Assembly: GCA_937898545.1 (NCBI GenBank)
Contig: CALEJV010000003.1
Location: forward strand, 124,001-188,000
From: an uncultured Candidatus Saccharibacteria bacterium
GTDB lineage: Bacteria > Patescibacteriota > Saccharimonadia > Saccharimonadales > Saccharimonadaceae
DNA: 64,000 bases
Direction: 5' to 3'
Shown here one piece after another: positions 1 through 8,133 of this stretch. The translations under genes were made by a program, and so were the position numbers. The notes under the pieces are model-generated. The model made no database searches and had not been told where the DNA came from. It saw only the letters and a program-made list of their open reading frames with translations. Numbering within the stretch: the first letter of the stretch is position 1; every line of letters starts with the position of its first letter.

Positions 1-1521
1 GTGCTGCGCAACCGGGTGCGGCAGTATTTTCAGGATTCGCGCGGGCGGGATAACAAGACTATGGCGCTGGTGGCGGAGATCCACGATACGGATTGGATCG
101 AGACCGAGAGCGAGGTGGACGCCCTCTTTCTGGAAAGCGAGATGATCAAGCGCTACATGCCGCGCTACAATGTGCTGCTGCGTGATGATAAATCGCAGAC
201 CTTCGTGCGGATCGACATGAAGAGCCAGTGGCCAGTGGTGAGCTTGACGCGCAACCCGGCGGACGATGGCGCTGACTATTACGGCCCCTTCTACAACGGC
301 TTTGCGCTCAAAAAAGCCCTGCGCCACCTGCGGCCAATCTTCCCGTACCTGACGCGTGAGCGCCGGCCTGGGCAATCAAAGCTGGACGAAGATTTGGGCC
401 TGAGCCCCAAAATCAGCGACGGCCCGCTAGTATACAAAGCCAACCTGCGCACGCTGATTAGCTACATCAAAGGCAACCGCAAGGCCATCGCTGCTAAGCT
501 TGAGCGCGATATGAAGACGGCCGCGGGGCTGCACGAATTTGAGCGGGCCGCCCAGCTGCGCAACAAGCTCCGCGCCATGCAGGAGCTGCAGCGCCGGGTG
601 ATGTTTGGTGATAAGGAATTTTTGGCTATTAGTAAGGATCGGGCCTTGGCGGACTTGACCACGCTGCTGGGGCTAGCCGGCGAACCAACGCGCATCGAAG
701 GCTACGATATCAGCCACATGAGTGGCCGCCAGGTGGTAGCGAGCATGGTGGTGTTTCGCAATGGCGTCAGTGATCGGGCCGAGTACCGTAAGTTTAAAGT
801 GAGCGAAAAAAACGACGACACTGGTAATATGCATGATGTCATCTTTCGCCGCCTCAGTGAGCGCCATATCAAGAGCTGGGGCACGCCAAGCCTGCTGCTG
901 ATTGACGGTGGCAAAGGCCAGCTGGCGGCAGCAATTGCGGCCCGTGACGCGCGCGGGGTGCATGTGCCGATCATCAGCATTGCCAAGCGCGAGGAAGAAA
1001 TCTTGGTACACAAAACTGGCTCGCAGGTGGGGCTGGCGTATATTCACCAGCTACTAGCCGAGCGCCCGGGTGGCATCACCGTCTACGAGGATGGCGATGT
1101 CTATGTGATTAACCTCCACCCGGGGCAGCGCAACGCTGGCGCGCACTCCAAGAATTTGCGGGGTAGTGCCGCGGTGTATGAGCCAGAGCCACCCCAGGCT
1201 GCCTCTGCCGTACAGGAACAACCAGCCAGCAGTACCGGCCAGGTAGCTACCACGCCGCTTGCAGCTGGTGACATTACCAAGCTCTTCCAGCGCATCCGCG
1301 ACGAGTCGCACCGCTTTGCCGTCAGCTATCACACCACGCTCCAGCGCAAAGCTGGCGTCAAAAGTGCGCTCGATGGCATCCCCGGTGTCGGCCCCAAAAC
1401 CAAGCAGAAGCTCCTGCGGCAGTTTGGCAGCGTGCGCGGTATTATGCGCGCCAGCCAGGCAGAGCTAGCGGCAGTGGTGGGGGAGACGCGCGCAGCGCAG
1501 ATTCGGCAGGGGTTGCAGTAG
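1..1521 (+). CDS. uvrC: UvrC, excinuclease ABC subunit C (5' end outside the window)
   Basis: UvrC makes the dual incisions of nucleotide excision repair after UvrAB loading. The window opens inside the GIY-YIG domain: the first residues (LRNRVRQYF) match the segment that normally lies about 40 residues into the protein, so the GTG at base 1 is an internal codon. A UVR motif lies near residues 165-200, the RNase H-like endonuclease domain follows (GYDISHMSG, then LLIDGGKGQL), and a C-terminal helix-hairpin-helix (IPGVGPKTKQKLL) ends the protein. Between the endonuclease core and the usual QRIRDEAHRF block (here QRIRDESHRF) there is an insert of roughly 60-70 residues rich in Ala, Gln, Pro and Ser, not seen in ordinary UvrC. 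The family call is safe; the insert's role is unknown. Confidence 0.96.
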   Translation: MLRNRVRQYFQDSRGRDNKTMALVAEIHDTDWIETESEVDALFLESEMIKRYMPRYNVLLRDDKSQTFVRIDMKSQWPVVSLTRNPADDGADYYGPFYNGFALKKALRHLRPIFPYLTRERRPGQSKLDEDLGLSPKISDGPLVYKANLRTLISYIKGNRKAIAAKLERDMKTAAGLHEFERAAQLRNKLRAMQELQRRVMFGDKEFLAISKDRALADLTTLLGLAGEPTRIEGYDISHMSGRQVVASMVVFRNGVSDRAEYRKFKVSEKNDDTGNMHDVIFRRLSERHIKSWGTPSLLLIDGGKGQLAAAIAARDARGVHVPIISIAKREEEILVHKTGSQVGLAYIHQLLAERPGGITVYEDGDVYVINLHPGQRNAGAHSKNLRGSAAVYEPEPPQAASAVQEQPASSTGQVATTPLAAGDITKLFQRIRDESHRFAVSYHTTLQRKAGVKSALDGIPGVGPKTKQKLLRQFGSVRGIMRASQAELAAVVGETRAAQIRQGLQ

Positions 1522-1555
1522 ATGAGACACACTCAACCAACGGCACAGTCGGTAG

Positions 1556-2473
1556 CTAGGGCCGTACAACCTGAATAGCCTTTGCCGGGTCTTTATACGC
1601 GCGAATTGTCGATACCGCCGGCAGTGCGGCGTGTTCTCCCTCGGTCTGGGCGAGGATGGTGGTTGGCTTACGGAAGTTGAGCGTGATGTCAGTAATTCTT
1701 TCGGCTGGTGTGTGGCCCGTTATGGCGCTGCAGGCAAAGGGAATATTTTTCCAGACAGACGAGAAGTCGGCTTGACGGTAGCCAAAAAAGTCGGTCTGCG
1801 GGTAGTCGATCGACGAGCGAATCACGCGCCCCATGCATTGGCTGTTGATCATCATCACATCAGTTAGACCAGTCTGTTCTATGGTAGAGAGGTTGGTCGT
1901 GAAGGGCGGCAAGAAGGTGCTATGTGTGTGCAGGTAGGTGGTGGCAACTTGCCCCATGCTGCGCACAAGCTTGGTGTGGGGTGGTGTGTGGCGCATGCGT
2001 TCGCGCGATGCTGCGCCAGCAAAGCTGCTAGCGATCAGAGCAGTCAAGCCGAGTGTCATATAGCCAGGGGCATATCGCCACAGCTCGCCATTCACCTCAA
2101 CGGACAGTGGTTGATGAGTAACGGTGTGGTGGTCACCTTGCAGCACAGCCAGCGGATTGCGCTCACCTCTCGCTAAATCATTGCAATTGCCATAACCAAT
2201 AAAGCTATACACTGCGCCATCAAGCTCAGCCCTCAGCCCTGCATTTACCACCTGCGTACTTGTCCCATCACCTGCCGCACTGATGATGTGGGTGCCATCT
2301 GGGAGGCGATCGGCAAGATCCCTGATGTTGTCTTCCGCCCGTGAAAAGCGCGTCGTTATGGTGTCGTAGGTAATACCCGCTGCATCGAGCCGGTCAAACA
2401 CACCAGCCTGCACCTCGCGATGGCGGGTGCTATAAGGGTTTTGGACAATGACAAGTTCACGATCATACATCAT
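1556..2473 (-). CDS. Diacylglycerol/lipid-kinase-like protein (DAGK catalytic domain)
   Basis: The protein has 305 residues. The N-terminus shows the DAGK fold signature: QNPYSTR near residues 11-17 (phosphate-binding strand and turn) and AAGDGTSTQVVN near 66-77, where GDGT at 68-71 is the nucleotide loop, followed by GYGNCNDLAR. The family (YegS/BmrU/DagK) phosphorylates diacylglycerol, sphingoid or undecaprenol-type lipids at the membrane face. The substrate cannot be told from sequence. The C-terminal half is less typical and might be divergent. The start ATG (a second ATG follows at once) sits only a few bases after the T-tract of a terminator hairpin belonging to the upstream tRNA-Gly, so expression may depend on read-through or on a promoter buried in that hairpin (TATAGG in its loop). 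Confidence 0.75.
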   Translation of the reverse strand: MMYDRELVIVQNPYSTRHREVQAGVFDRLDAAGITYDTITTRFSRAEDNIRDLADRLPDGTHIISAAGDGTSTQVVNAGLRAELDGAVYSFIGYGNCNDLARGERNPLAVLQGDHHTVTHQPLSVEVNGELWRYAPGYMTLGLTALIASSFAGAASRERMRHTPPHTKLVRSMGQVATTYLHTHSTFLPPFTTNLSTIEQTGLTDVMMINSQCMGRVIRSSIDYPQTDFFGYRQADFSSVWKNIPFACSAITGHTPAERITDITLNFRKPTTILAQTEGEHAALPAVSTIRAYKDPAKAIQVVRP

Positions 2474-2474
2474 A

Positions 2475-2505
2475 GAAATAAAAACACACTCCTATACTGA
2501 GTGTG
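2475..2505 (-). terminator. Terminator after tRNA-Gly(CCC), abutting the lipid-kinase start
   Basis: Read on the minus strand, a perfect 7-bp stem CACACTC/GAGTGTG (2485-2491 with 2499-2505) closes a 7-nt loop and is followed by TTTTTATTTC. It ends the tRNA-Gly transcript. The next gene's ATG follows within a few bases, so the hairpin could act as an attenuator for that gene. Confidence 0.75.
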
Positions 2506-2515
2506 ATCCTCCTTG

Positions 2516-2590
2516 TGGTGCGGGTAGAGGGAGTCGAACCCTCGTCTCATGCTTGGGAAGCATACATAATAGCCGTTATACGATACCCGC
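2516..2590 (-). tRNA. tRNA-Gly(CCC)
   Basis: The cloverleaf reads from 2590 down to 2516. Acceptor stem GCGGGTA pairs with TACCCGC; the anticodon arm is TATGC-TTCCCAA-GCATG with anticodon CCC; the T arm is GAGGG-TTCGACT-CCCTC. The 3' CCA is encoded (2516-2518). It decodes GGG. Confidence 0.95.
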
Positions 2591-2882
2591 GCTGGCTGTA
2601 TTATAGCACCTTGCAGAGCAAAAAGCTAACTATTTATTGCGAGGTGCAAAGTCTCTATCTCTCTTTCGCTCGCCCTGTCTTGTTACACCTTCTCATCTAT
2701 ACAAAAGATGGGGCGCATAGTATAGCATAGTATGTGCGAATGTATTTTTCGTTGCCTGGTAGATAATACGGTGAGGAGGGGAAGCCAAGACAACGAGAAG
2801 ATCAGAAGAATTGAGACTTTGAAGCTCTTGCCTGAGGAGTGGTTTTTTAGTACAATAATGGGTAGCAACAGACGTTGCCTGT

Positions 2883-2958
2883 GGCTCTTTAGCTCAGTTG
2901 GTAGAGCAGAGGCCTGAAGAGCCTTGTGTCACTAGTTCGAGTCTAGTAGGAGCCACCA
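2883..2958 (+). tRNA. tRNA-Phe(GAA)
   Basis: Acceptor GGCTCTT pairs with AGGAGCC, D arm GCTC/GAGC with the normal GG in the loop, anticodon loop CTGAAGA (GAA), T arm ACTAG-TTCGAGT-CTAGT, and encoded CCA. The preceding 290 bases (2591-2882) show no convincing gene. Confidence 0.95.
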
Positions 2959-2962
2959 GTAA

Positions 2963-2998
2963 AACACTCTCTTTAGAGCAAGAGGGTGTTTTTCTTTT
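2963..2998 (+). terminator. Terminator after tRNA-Phe
   Basis: A 10-bp stem (2963-2972 with 2981-2990, one G-U pair) is followed by TTTTTCTTTT. It lies five bases after the tRNA CCA. Confidence 0.85.
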
Positions 2999-3102
2999 GG
3001 TATGACCAATCTCTCGCTTCTGGGCCGTCAGAACAACTCCAGCTCACATAGCGCTTGCAAGAGAAGGCTCTGCCTCACTTACCCACAAGCGAGACGCCCG
3101 TG

Positions 3103-3108
3103 TATAAT
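3103..3108 (+). promoter_or_regulatory. -10 box for the CHAP gene, leaderless spacing
   Basis: TATAAT lies 7 nt before the ATG at 3116, so transcription should start at or next to the start codon. No Shine-Dalgarno sequence is present. Confidence 0.6.
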
Positions 3109-3115
3109 AAATGGT

Positions 3116-3745
3116 ATGAAATCACTCCATCAGCCCACACCTCTCTCCTGGCGGCGCCTCGCTCTGTTTGCGCTCTGGGTTGTGCTTGCAGTTGCATTGT
3201 GTAGTGCTATTGCGTATGGTGCTTTGCTTCTTGTACAACGCCGTGTGCAGTCCCATCCAGTCCAGCAGCTGAGGCAAAAAGAGGAGTTCCCGGCAATAGA
3301 TACGAAGAAGTTATCGCCCGTCCGAGCGAAGATCATCACGATTGCTCACCAGCAATTTGACGCTCCGCAGCCTGGTACATTCTATAGCCAGGGCGAGCGG
3401 CAAGATTGGTGTGCAAACTTTGTCAGCTGGGTGCATCAGCAGGCAGGTGTGCCATTCGTCAACCCACACAATGGTGGCTGGCGCATCCCTGGTGTGCGCA
3501 GCCTCGAGGCATACTATCGCGCCGCTGGTCGCTGGCACCCAGCCGATAGTGGCTATACACCCCAGCCAAGCGATGCCATCCTCTACGACACAACCAGCCA
3601 ACGTGGTGAACACGTCAATATTCTCCTGCGTTACCAAGATGGCAAACTCACCACCGTTGGTGGCAACGAAGGCAACGCGATCCACGTCAGCACAATCGAT
3701 CAAGTGGCCGTTGGTAAAATTCGTGGCTTTGGTGCGGCGGAGTAG
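3116..3745 (+). CDS. Membrane-anchored CHAP-domain peptidoglycan hydrolase
   Basis: The ATG at 3116 is preferred because a TATAAT box ends 7 nt before it; the open frame continues upstream to 3002 without support. The protein has 209 residues: a basic N-terminus, one membrane segment at about residues 15-40, then a CHAP domain. The expected catalytic dyad is visible as Cys99 (RQDWCANFVSW) and His166 (RGEHVNILL). CHAP enzymes cleave amide or peptide bonds in peptidoglycan; here the enzyme would face outward, for self wall remodelling or for attack on the host cell's wall. It stands alone between two tRNA genes. Confidence 0.85.
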   Translation: MKSLHQPTPLSWRRLALFALWVVLAVALCSAIAYGALLLVQRRVQSHPVQQLRQKEEFPAIDTKKLSPVRAKIITIAHQQFDAPQPGTFYSQGERQDWCANFVSWVHQQAGVPFVNPHNGGWRIPGVRSLEAYYRAAGRWHPADSGYTPQPSDAILYDTTSQRGEHVNILLRYQDGKLTTVGGNEGNAIHVSTIDQVAVGKIRGFGAAE

Positions 3746-3960
3746 GATACATATCTTTTCTGCGTTATTCAGTGGACAGTGAGAATTGGAGTATATTTTA
3801 TTTTCCGCTTCTCCAAAAGCAGGAGGTGAGTACACAATAGCCGCACGTACATATCCTAGAATAGTGACGGAACGAAGTGCGCGGTAGCAGATAGTACGAT
3901 TCATAGAAGAAAGGGCTTGAAATTTTACGCACTATTCCATATAATACAACTCAGCAACAT

Positions 3961-4036
3961 GCGGGTTTAGCTCAGTTGTTAGAGCGCTTCCTTGCCATGG
4001 AAGAGGCCAGGAGTTAGAGTCTCCTAACCCGCACCA
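3961..4036 (+). tRNA. tRNA-Gly(GCC) with U19-A56 in place of G19-C56
   Basis: Acceptor GCGGGTT pairs with AACCCGC, anticodon arm CTTCC-TTGCCAT-GGAAG (anticodon GCC), T arm AGGAG-TTAGAGT-CTCCT, CCA encoded. Two normally fixed bases are changed together: the D loop has GT instead of GG (U19) and the T loop has TTA instead of TTC (A56). These two positions form the tertiary pair that joins the D and T loops, so the change looks compensatory. A serine recombinase remnant abuts the 3' end. Confidence 0.93.
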
Positions 4037-5292
4037 CAGCATCGCTATACAAACCCTCACCCTGAGAAACAGCCTCTGTGGCCGTCTCAGCCGAGGACCG
4101 TCGCCCACCTCCTGTCGAGGTGGGCGATTTTCGTAGGGCGGAGATCCGTGCCACAGCCCGCAGCCGTGCGCTGGCCAGTTGATCGAACGGCCGGTTGAGT
4201 CGTGCTTCCAGGCAGACATCGCTACCGGTGTCCGTCACACGGACAGAGCAGGGCGCCTCATCAGCTCGACGCGTTGGCTCGTCACCAGCATCGTCTACCG
4301 CACGCACACTGCGCTTTTGCTCATCACGTCCACGCTGTCCATCAGCCTCGTCACCAGCACCCCTCACGCCGTCATCCACACCATCGTCGTCCTCATCTTG
4401 CAGGCCACCATGTCCATCACCACCTTCGCCAGGCAGGATGACCCGCCCGTCCTCATCCACCGCCGGGTTGACCAAGACCCGCTCAAAGAACACCTGGTTC
4501 AGCTGCTTCCTCAAGTGATCCGGCGCCGCCATATACAGCCGGTAGCAGTCCTCCAGCAGATCCAGCGCCTGCTCCACATGCGCCCGCACCAGCTTGGCAT
4601 CCGCCTGGTAGGCATCGAGCTGACGCTGAATCCCCGCCAGCTCTCGCCTCAACCGCTCCTGCTCCTCCTTGAGAAGCTCCAGCGGCACTGCTCCACCGTA
4701 GTGCGCCTGCAGCAGCCTGCGCCGCTCATCCTCCAGGTTCGTCCGCCGCACCGTCAGCGACCGGACATTTCGATCCTTCTCCCCCTCGATCCGCGCCAGC
4801 TCCGCCAGTAGATACCGCTCAATCTCCTGCCGATCCGCCTCACTGACATACAGCCGCCGATACACCTCCTGTATCTGCATCTCCACCACTTCAATGAGCA
4901 CCGCCCTGAAAGGGCAGTCATGCAGCCGTTGCCGCCTGGCGCAGATGAAGTAGGGGTACAGCACCCCCTTACTGTTCTTGGCTCGCTGGACGAGTAACCA
5001 CGCTCCGCACACACCACACACTGCCGTGCTTTTGAGGAAGTGGTTGTGCGTGCGTTGCCGCTCACCCGTGCGCCGCGAAGCGAACACCTTGCTGCACGGT
5101 TTGCCACGTCTGGCTGTTTACCAGCGGCTCATGCGCACCGACATAGTCCATCCCTTGGAATGAGATGACCCCTTTGTAGTAGGGCAGATGCAAGATGTTC
5201 TGCAGTCTGGTCGCCGTGATCGGCTTGGCTGGCCGCGCTGGCGACGGCGCTGTCGTCAGCCCCAACTGCCGCTGCACCGCCTTGTGTTGATC
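4014..5292 (-). pseudogene. Large serine recombinase remnant: catalytic domain missing, frameshifted
   Basis: Reading from 5292 down, the frame gives the recombinase domain (TRLQNILHLPYYKGV, then GAHEPLVNSQTWQTVQQ). It hits a stop at 5062, while a second frame from about 5087 continues with RTGERQRTHNHFLKS, the zinc-ribbon core (CGVCG, then YFICARRQ and a fourth Cys) and a long coiled coil. One extra base near 5087-5090 explains the shift. The N-terminal resolvase domain with its catalytic serine is absent: a stop lies just upstream (5293-5295). The last 110 residues are Asp/Gly/Arg-rich and run into the tRNA-Gly gene, probably read-through after loss of the stop. The region is more GC-rich than its neighbours. 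It is a dead integrase, scar of an element inserted beside the tRNA. Confidence 0.88.
4102..4131 (+). terminator. Strong hairpin downstream of tRNA-Gly(GCC)
   Basis: A perfect 10-bp GC-rich stem (4102-4111 with 4117-4126, loop CTGTC) is followed by ATTTTC on the plus strand. It probably terminates the tRNA transcript. It lies inside the 3' end of the degraded recombinase frame on the other strand, which suggests that part of that frame is no longer true coding sequence. Confidence 0.65.
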
Positions 5293-5334
5293 CTACTTCC
5301 ATACACTCAATCAATCCTCCTTTCGGTTATTTAT

Positions 5335-5736
5335 TTGTCTAGACATGCTAGTAGACATGACCAGGTCGATATAGTTGCCACTGGTGGAGTTTTTGGACGA
5401 CTGAACGTTCTTGAAGATGCTTTATCGTATGCCATCATAAAGCGAGATGAAGCGACGTATCAACTTTCTCATGCGACCACGCTCGAGCAGAAGCAAAAAA
5501 CCAAGAACGACGCTATTTCCCAGGGACTTCGTTTAGCGAGAGACTCTGGATCAGCAGCCATAGAACACGCGCTCTATCGACTTAAATTCGCCTACAAAGT
5601 CGATGACCCTGGCGACTTACAAGCGATGGACGTTGCTGCAGGAGCTGTTGGAGTATACGACACACGCAAAGATAGTCTCACTCCGTATTACACACCGCTT
5701 GCATTGCTCGAACGTTTGTTAAATGGCCACCCTTAA
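5335..5736 (+). CDS. Hypothetical protein, start uncertain, possibly 5'-truncated
   Basis: I do not recognise this protein. The frame is open from 5188, but its first part is only the reverse of the recombinase; recognisable protein-like sequence begins near VDIVATGGVFGRL. No ATG occurs in frame in this region; a TTG at 5335 is the best local start and has no Shine-Dalgarno sequence. The body is soluble and helical, with a charged stretch (TLEQKQKTKND) and no membrane segment. The gene begins right at the recombinase junction, so its 5' end may have been cut by the same rearrangement. It lies 15 bases upstream of the next gene. Confidence 0.5.
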   Translation: MSRHASRHDQVDIVATGGVFGRLNVLEDALSYAIIKRDEATYQLSHATTLEQKQKTKNDAISQGLRLARDSGSAAIEHALYRLKFAYKVDDPGDLQAMDVAAGAVGVYDTRKDSLTPYYTPLALLERLLNGHP

Positions 5737-5739
5737 TGC

Positions 5740-5745
5740 TATATT
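5740..5745 (+). promoter_or_regulatory. Extended -10 box, leaderless spacing to 5752
   Basis: TGC-TATATT ends 6 nt before the ATG at 5752, the same spacing as at ten or so other genes in the window. No ribosome binding site is seen. Confidence 0.5.
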
Positions 5746-5751
5746 TATACC

Positions 5752-6417
5752 ATGGAGCATGCTCCAAAATTTGACATAGCGACACTATGGGAGACAAAAC
5801 GACAGAACGATCTATTTTGGCGTTCCGTACTTGCTTATGGCAACTACGAAGATAAGATTGCGTTGGCCATTGCTGATTCATTGAGCAAAAGTGAGCAAGA
5901 ACAGATATCCTCACTGCTTGGGCACATTGAATCGGTCATTCCTCAAAACTACCTGTACGATTCCGCAAGGCAGGAGCATTATCCGTTCTACGAGCTATCT
6001 TATCGCGAGATAGACCGGCAATCATACAACTCAATTCTGATACACTATCCTGGCACAAATATCGACGACCCTGAATATATTGTCGTTGCAACAGATCTAA
6101 AGCAAGTAAAGATTCCTTTTCTAGAGAATATCGTGCAGTATTATGTCCCCCAGGCGGGAACGCTCTATACGATCAATGACTTTAAGCCAGGAAAGAACGA
6201 AGCTTTGGCCTATGAATTTGATGAACGTCGTGGGTATGGCACAACCATTACGCTGTATCATGGCGATGAGCGCAAAGCGACCTTTTTCTCGCAACTGGAT
6301 TGTACATTGCCCAGAGTAGTTGACCGCCACTTATATCAAGGAGTGGCAGGTATTGGAGCACTGCCACCGGAGGATTTCGCTGAGTATCATAATGATATGC
6401 TGTTAATCTACAGATGA
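5752..6417 (+). CDS. Hypothetical protein of the tRNA-Gly island
   Basis: The product is a 221-residue soluble protein with no family I can name. It is acidic and rich in Tyr (for example YPFYELSYREIDRQSY and IVQYYVPQ), with no signal peptide, membrane segment or cysteine pattern. An extended -10 box 6 nt upstream suggests its own leaderless promoter. The next gene starts 13 bases after its stop, so the two are probably cotranscribed. Base composition is more AT-rich than the housekeeping genes, in keeping with acquired DNA. Confidence 0.6.
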   Translation: MEHAPKFDIATLWETKRQNDLFWRSVLAYGNYEDKIALAIADSLSKSEQEQISSLLGHIESVIPQNYLYDSARQEHYPFYELSYREIDRQSYNSILIHYPGTNIDDPEYIVVATDLKQVKIPFLENIVQYYVPQAGTLYTINDFKPGKNEALAYEFDERRGYGTTITLYHGDERKATFFSQLDCTLPRVVDRHLYQGVAGIGALPPEDFAEYHNDMLLIYR

Positions 6418-6430
6418 ATGAGGTGCAGTG

Positions 6431-6850
6431 ATGTACGGTGCACACTTAACTTATACATACACTTCTGATGAAGAAAAGAGATGGTATGAGTACAGCCCTG
6501 GAGAGATGATTGCCAGAGCACTAGGTAGGGTATCGGTTAAGACGTCGGAAGAACCAAAGATACCAATCTCTGCGAAGTTAGAAAAATTGTTCTACGGAGA
6601 AGAAAGCGACGAGTGGAGTAAGGAACGCCTCAAGCCGTACGCATGGCGTCTTATGCCACCCGGCATGCGCAGCGCTAAAGGACTGTTGAATGAAGTTGCT
6701 TATCAAACAGTAGAGCCGGGGCCGGTGATTTTGCTTAAGCAAGGCGACGCCAAAGCTCGGATTTTAGCAAAGCGGAAGGCGCAAATCCAAGAAGAGTCTA
6801 CTCAAGCAGTACAGCAGGAAAATGATGATGCAGACAAGAGTGCACGGTAG
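6431..6850 (+). CDS. Hypothetical basic/charged protein of the tRNA-Gly island
   Basis: The protein has 139 residues. I choose the ATG at 6431 over the GTG at 6428 because GAGGTG at 6420-6425 then has 5-nt spacing. The N-terminal half carries HLTYTYTSDEEKRW; a Pro/Arg-rich middle (RLMPPGMRS) leads to a C-terminal tail of alternating Lys/Glu/Gln (KRKAQIQEES, then NDDADKSAR) that is probably disordered or helical. I recognise no family. It appears to form a two-gene unit with the gene before it. Confidence 0.55.
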   Translation: MYGAHLTYTYTSDEEKRWYEYSPGEMIARALGRVSVKTSEEPKIPISAKLEKLFYGEESDEWSKERLKPYAWRLMPPGMRSAKGLLNEVAYQTVEPGPVILLKQGDAKARILAKRKAQIQEESTQAVQQENDDADKSAR

Positions 6851-6949
6851 ATGCTTATCGATAATTAGTACAGTGTCGGTTATGTTATGATATATCGTGG
6901 CCGTAAGACTTGACTACAAAACTACAAACATCAAGAAATATAGAACAAG

Positions 6950-7435
6950 GTGAAGAAGACATTGTTTATACCGGGAAACATCAATCAATTTCTCAAAATC
7001 CTGAGTTTATCGCAAGATAAAGTTGAGGTACAACTTAACAAAGTACTGGCAAATAGTTCACGCCAGCCCAAAATTAGTGCAGCTGACGATGAACTAAATG
7101 AATTCTCAAATTACTGGCAGTACTTCGATGATGGGATAGAACTGCTGTGGGGACTAGGTAGGCTACGTTCTATCGTAATATATACCCAGCAATCAGATAA
7201 AGAGGGGTATCTACCCTACACAGACCAACTATTCTCAACTTTCTCTAACATGGCGCATAAGAATACTGTAGAAGAATACCTTGGTAGTCCCAGCAAAACC
7301 GGAAATTGGTTCAATAATACCTGGATTCGTTACGATAATGTCAACACCGCCGACATTGCTATGCGCTTTGAATTCGACACAACCGAACGGATTACTCGTA
7401 TTGGTATAACTGAGAAGTCTGCTATGCGGAGATAG
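6950..7435 (+). CDS. Hypothetical immunity-like protein, paralog of the gene at 28118-28609
   Basis: The start is a GTG at 6950; an in-frame stop at 6941 excludes anything longer, and the ribosome binding site is weak. The product has 161 residues. It aligns along its length with the 163-residue protein encoded at 28118-28609: INQ(F/Y) near the N-terminus, D(D/A)GIE(L/F)xW in the middle, a PYxxxLFxxFSNxA block, LGxP, and (T/A)W(I/V)RY before a last beta strand. The layout of short strands around a GIEL-W core is like that of several small toxin-immunity families, but I cannot place it in a named one. No toxin gene is adjacent. Confidence 0.6.
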   Translation: MKKTLFIPGNINQFLKILSLSQDKVEVQLNKVLANSSRQPKISAADDELNEFSNYWQYFDDGIELLWGLGRLRSIVIYTQQSDKEGYLPYTDQLFSTFSNMAHKNTVEEYLGSPSKTGNWFNNTWIRYDNVNTADIAMRFEFDTTERITRIGITEKSAMRR

Positions 7436-7574
7436 CGTTTATCTACCGCCGTACTCCATATAACACCTAGAAACGACCATATTATAACGATGATATAATT
7501 AACCCATACGACTACCCAATAGCTGACTAAAGAGGAGTGAGTGTGTATGTCTAATAACAAGTATTGCATGACAA

Positions 7575-7868
7575 ATGGTGTCGGTCGCAACCAAGGAGCA
7601 AGCATCCACTATTTCCAAGCACCTCGTCGCAAACCGACTTGCAGCCTGCGTTCAGATAACAAAAATAAATTCCGTTTATATCTGGGACGGAGAATGCCAA
7701 GAGGACGACGAGTTTCTCTTGCTGATAAAAACTGAAAAAAGCAAGTTTCCAGAGATAGAAGAGGTAGTGCAGCGCCTCCACGACTATGATGTTCCTGAAA
7801 TAATATGTTTAGATATTACAGATGGATCGCATGACTACCTCGCATGGATAACAGAAACTGTGGCGTAA
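7575..7868 (+). CDS. cutA: CutA-type divalent-ion tolerance protein, probable 5' frameshift
   Basis: The 97 residues match CutA1 well: RLAACVQI, then YIWDGECQEDDEFLLLIKT, LHDYDVPEI and YLAWI. CutA is a small ferredoxin-like trimer linked to metal tolerance. Translation from the ATG at 7575 has no ribosome binding site and makes a short N-terminus. A good AGAGGAG site at 7531-7537 instead serves an ATG at 7547, which is in another frame (MSNNKYCM). Skipping one base near 7571 would join them into a normal CutA N-terminus. So this is either a one-base frameshift or a start within the old gene. Confidence 0.82.
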   Translation: MVSVATKEQASTISKHLVANRLAACVQITKINSVYIWDGECQEDDEFLLLIKTEKSKFPEIEEVVQRLHDYDVPEIICLDITDGSHDYLAWITETVA

Positions 7869-8133
7869 GGATATCTATGACATTATTTCACCACCATAGA
7901 CCTAACGCTAATTTAGTATATTTTTATCCAACGAGGTACACGTATAGTGAAGTTAAAACTGCGTAAAACTGGATTTTCTTGCGTAATTTATTGCGCTACT
8001 TAGATAATTCAGCAGGTAGCAGTTACTACCTATTAGTTAAGCAGTAAACAACCTCCAAAATTGATCCTATCAATAATCTACAATAAGGGCATACGTATTA
8101 AATCTACGATATGCAACGAAAGCAACAACGCTC

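Noticed and set aside
2732..2917. Possible small gene before tRNA-Phe
   Set aside because: It runs into the tRNA, lacks a ribosome site, and has no protein-like pattern.
3311..3904. 197-residue open frame on the minus strand
   Set aside because: It covers the CHAP gene in antisense and has no ribosome site.
4179..4811. 210-residue plus-strand frame opposite the recombinase
   Set aside because: Its Arg/Ser/Pro/Leu-rich product is the usual shadow of a GC-rich gene; the minus strand has clear recombinase homology.
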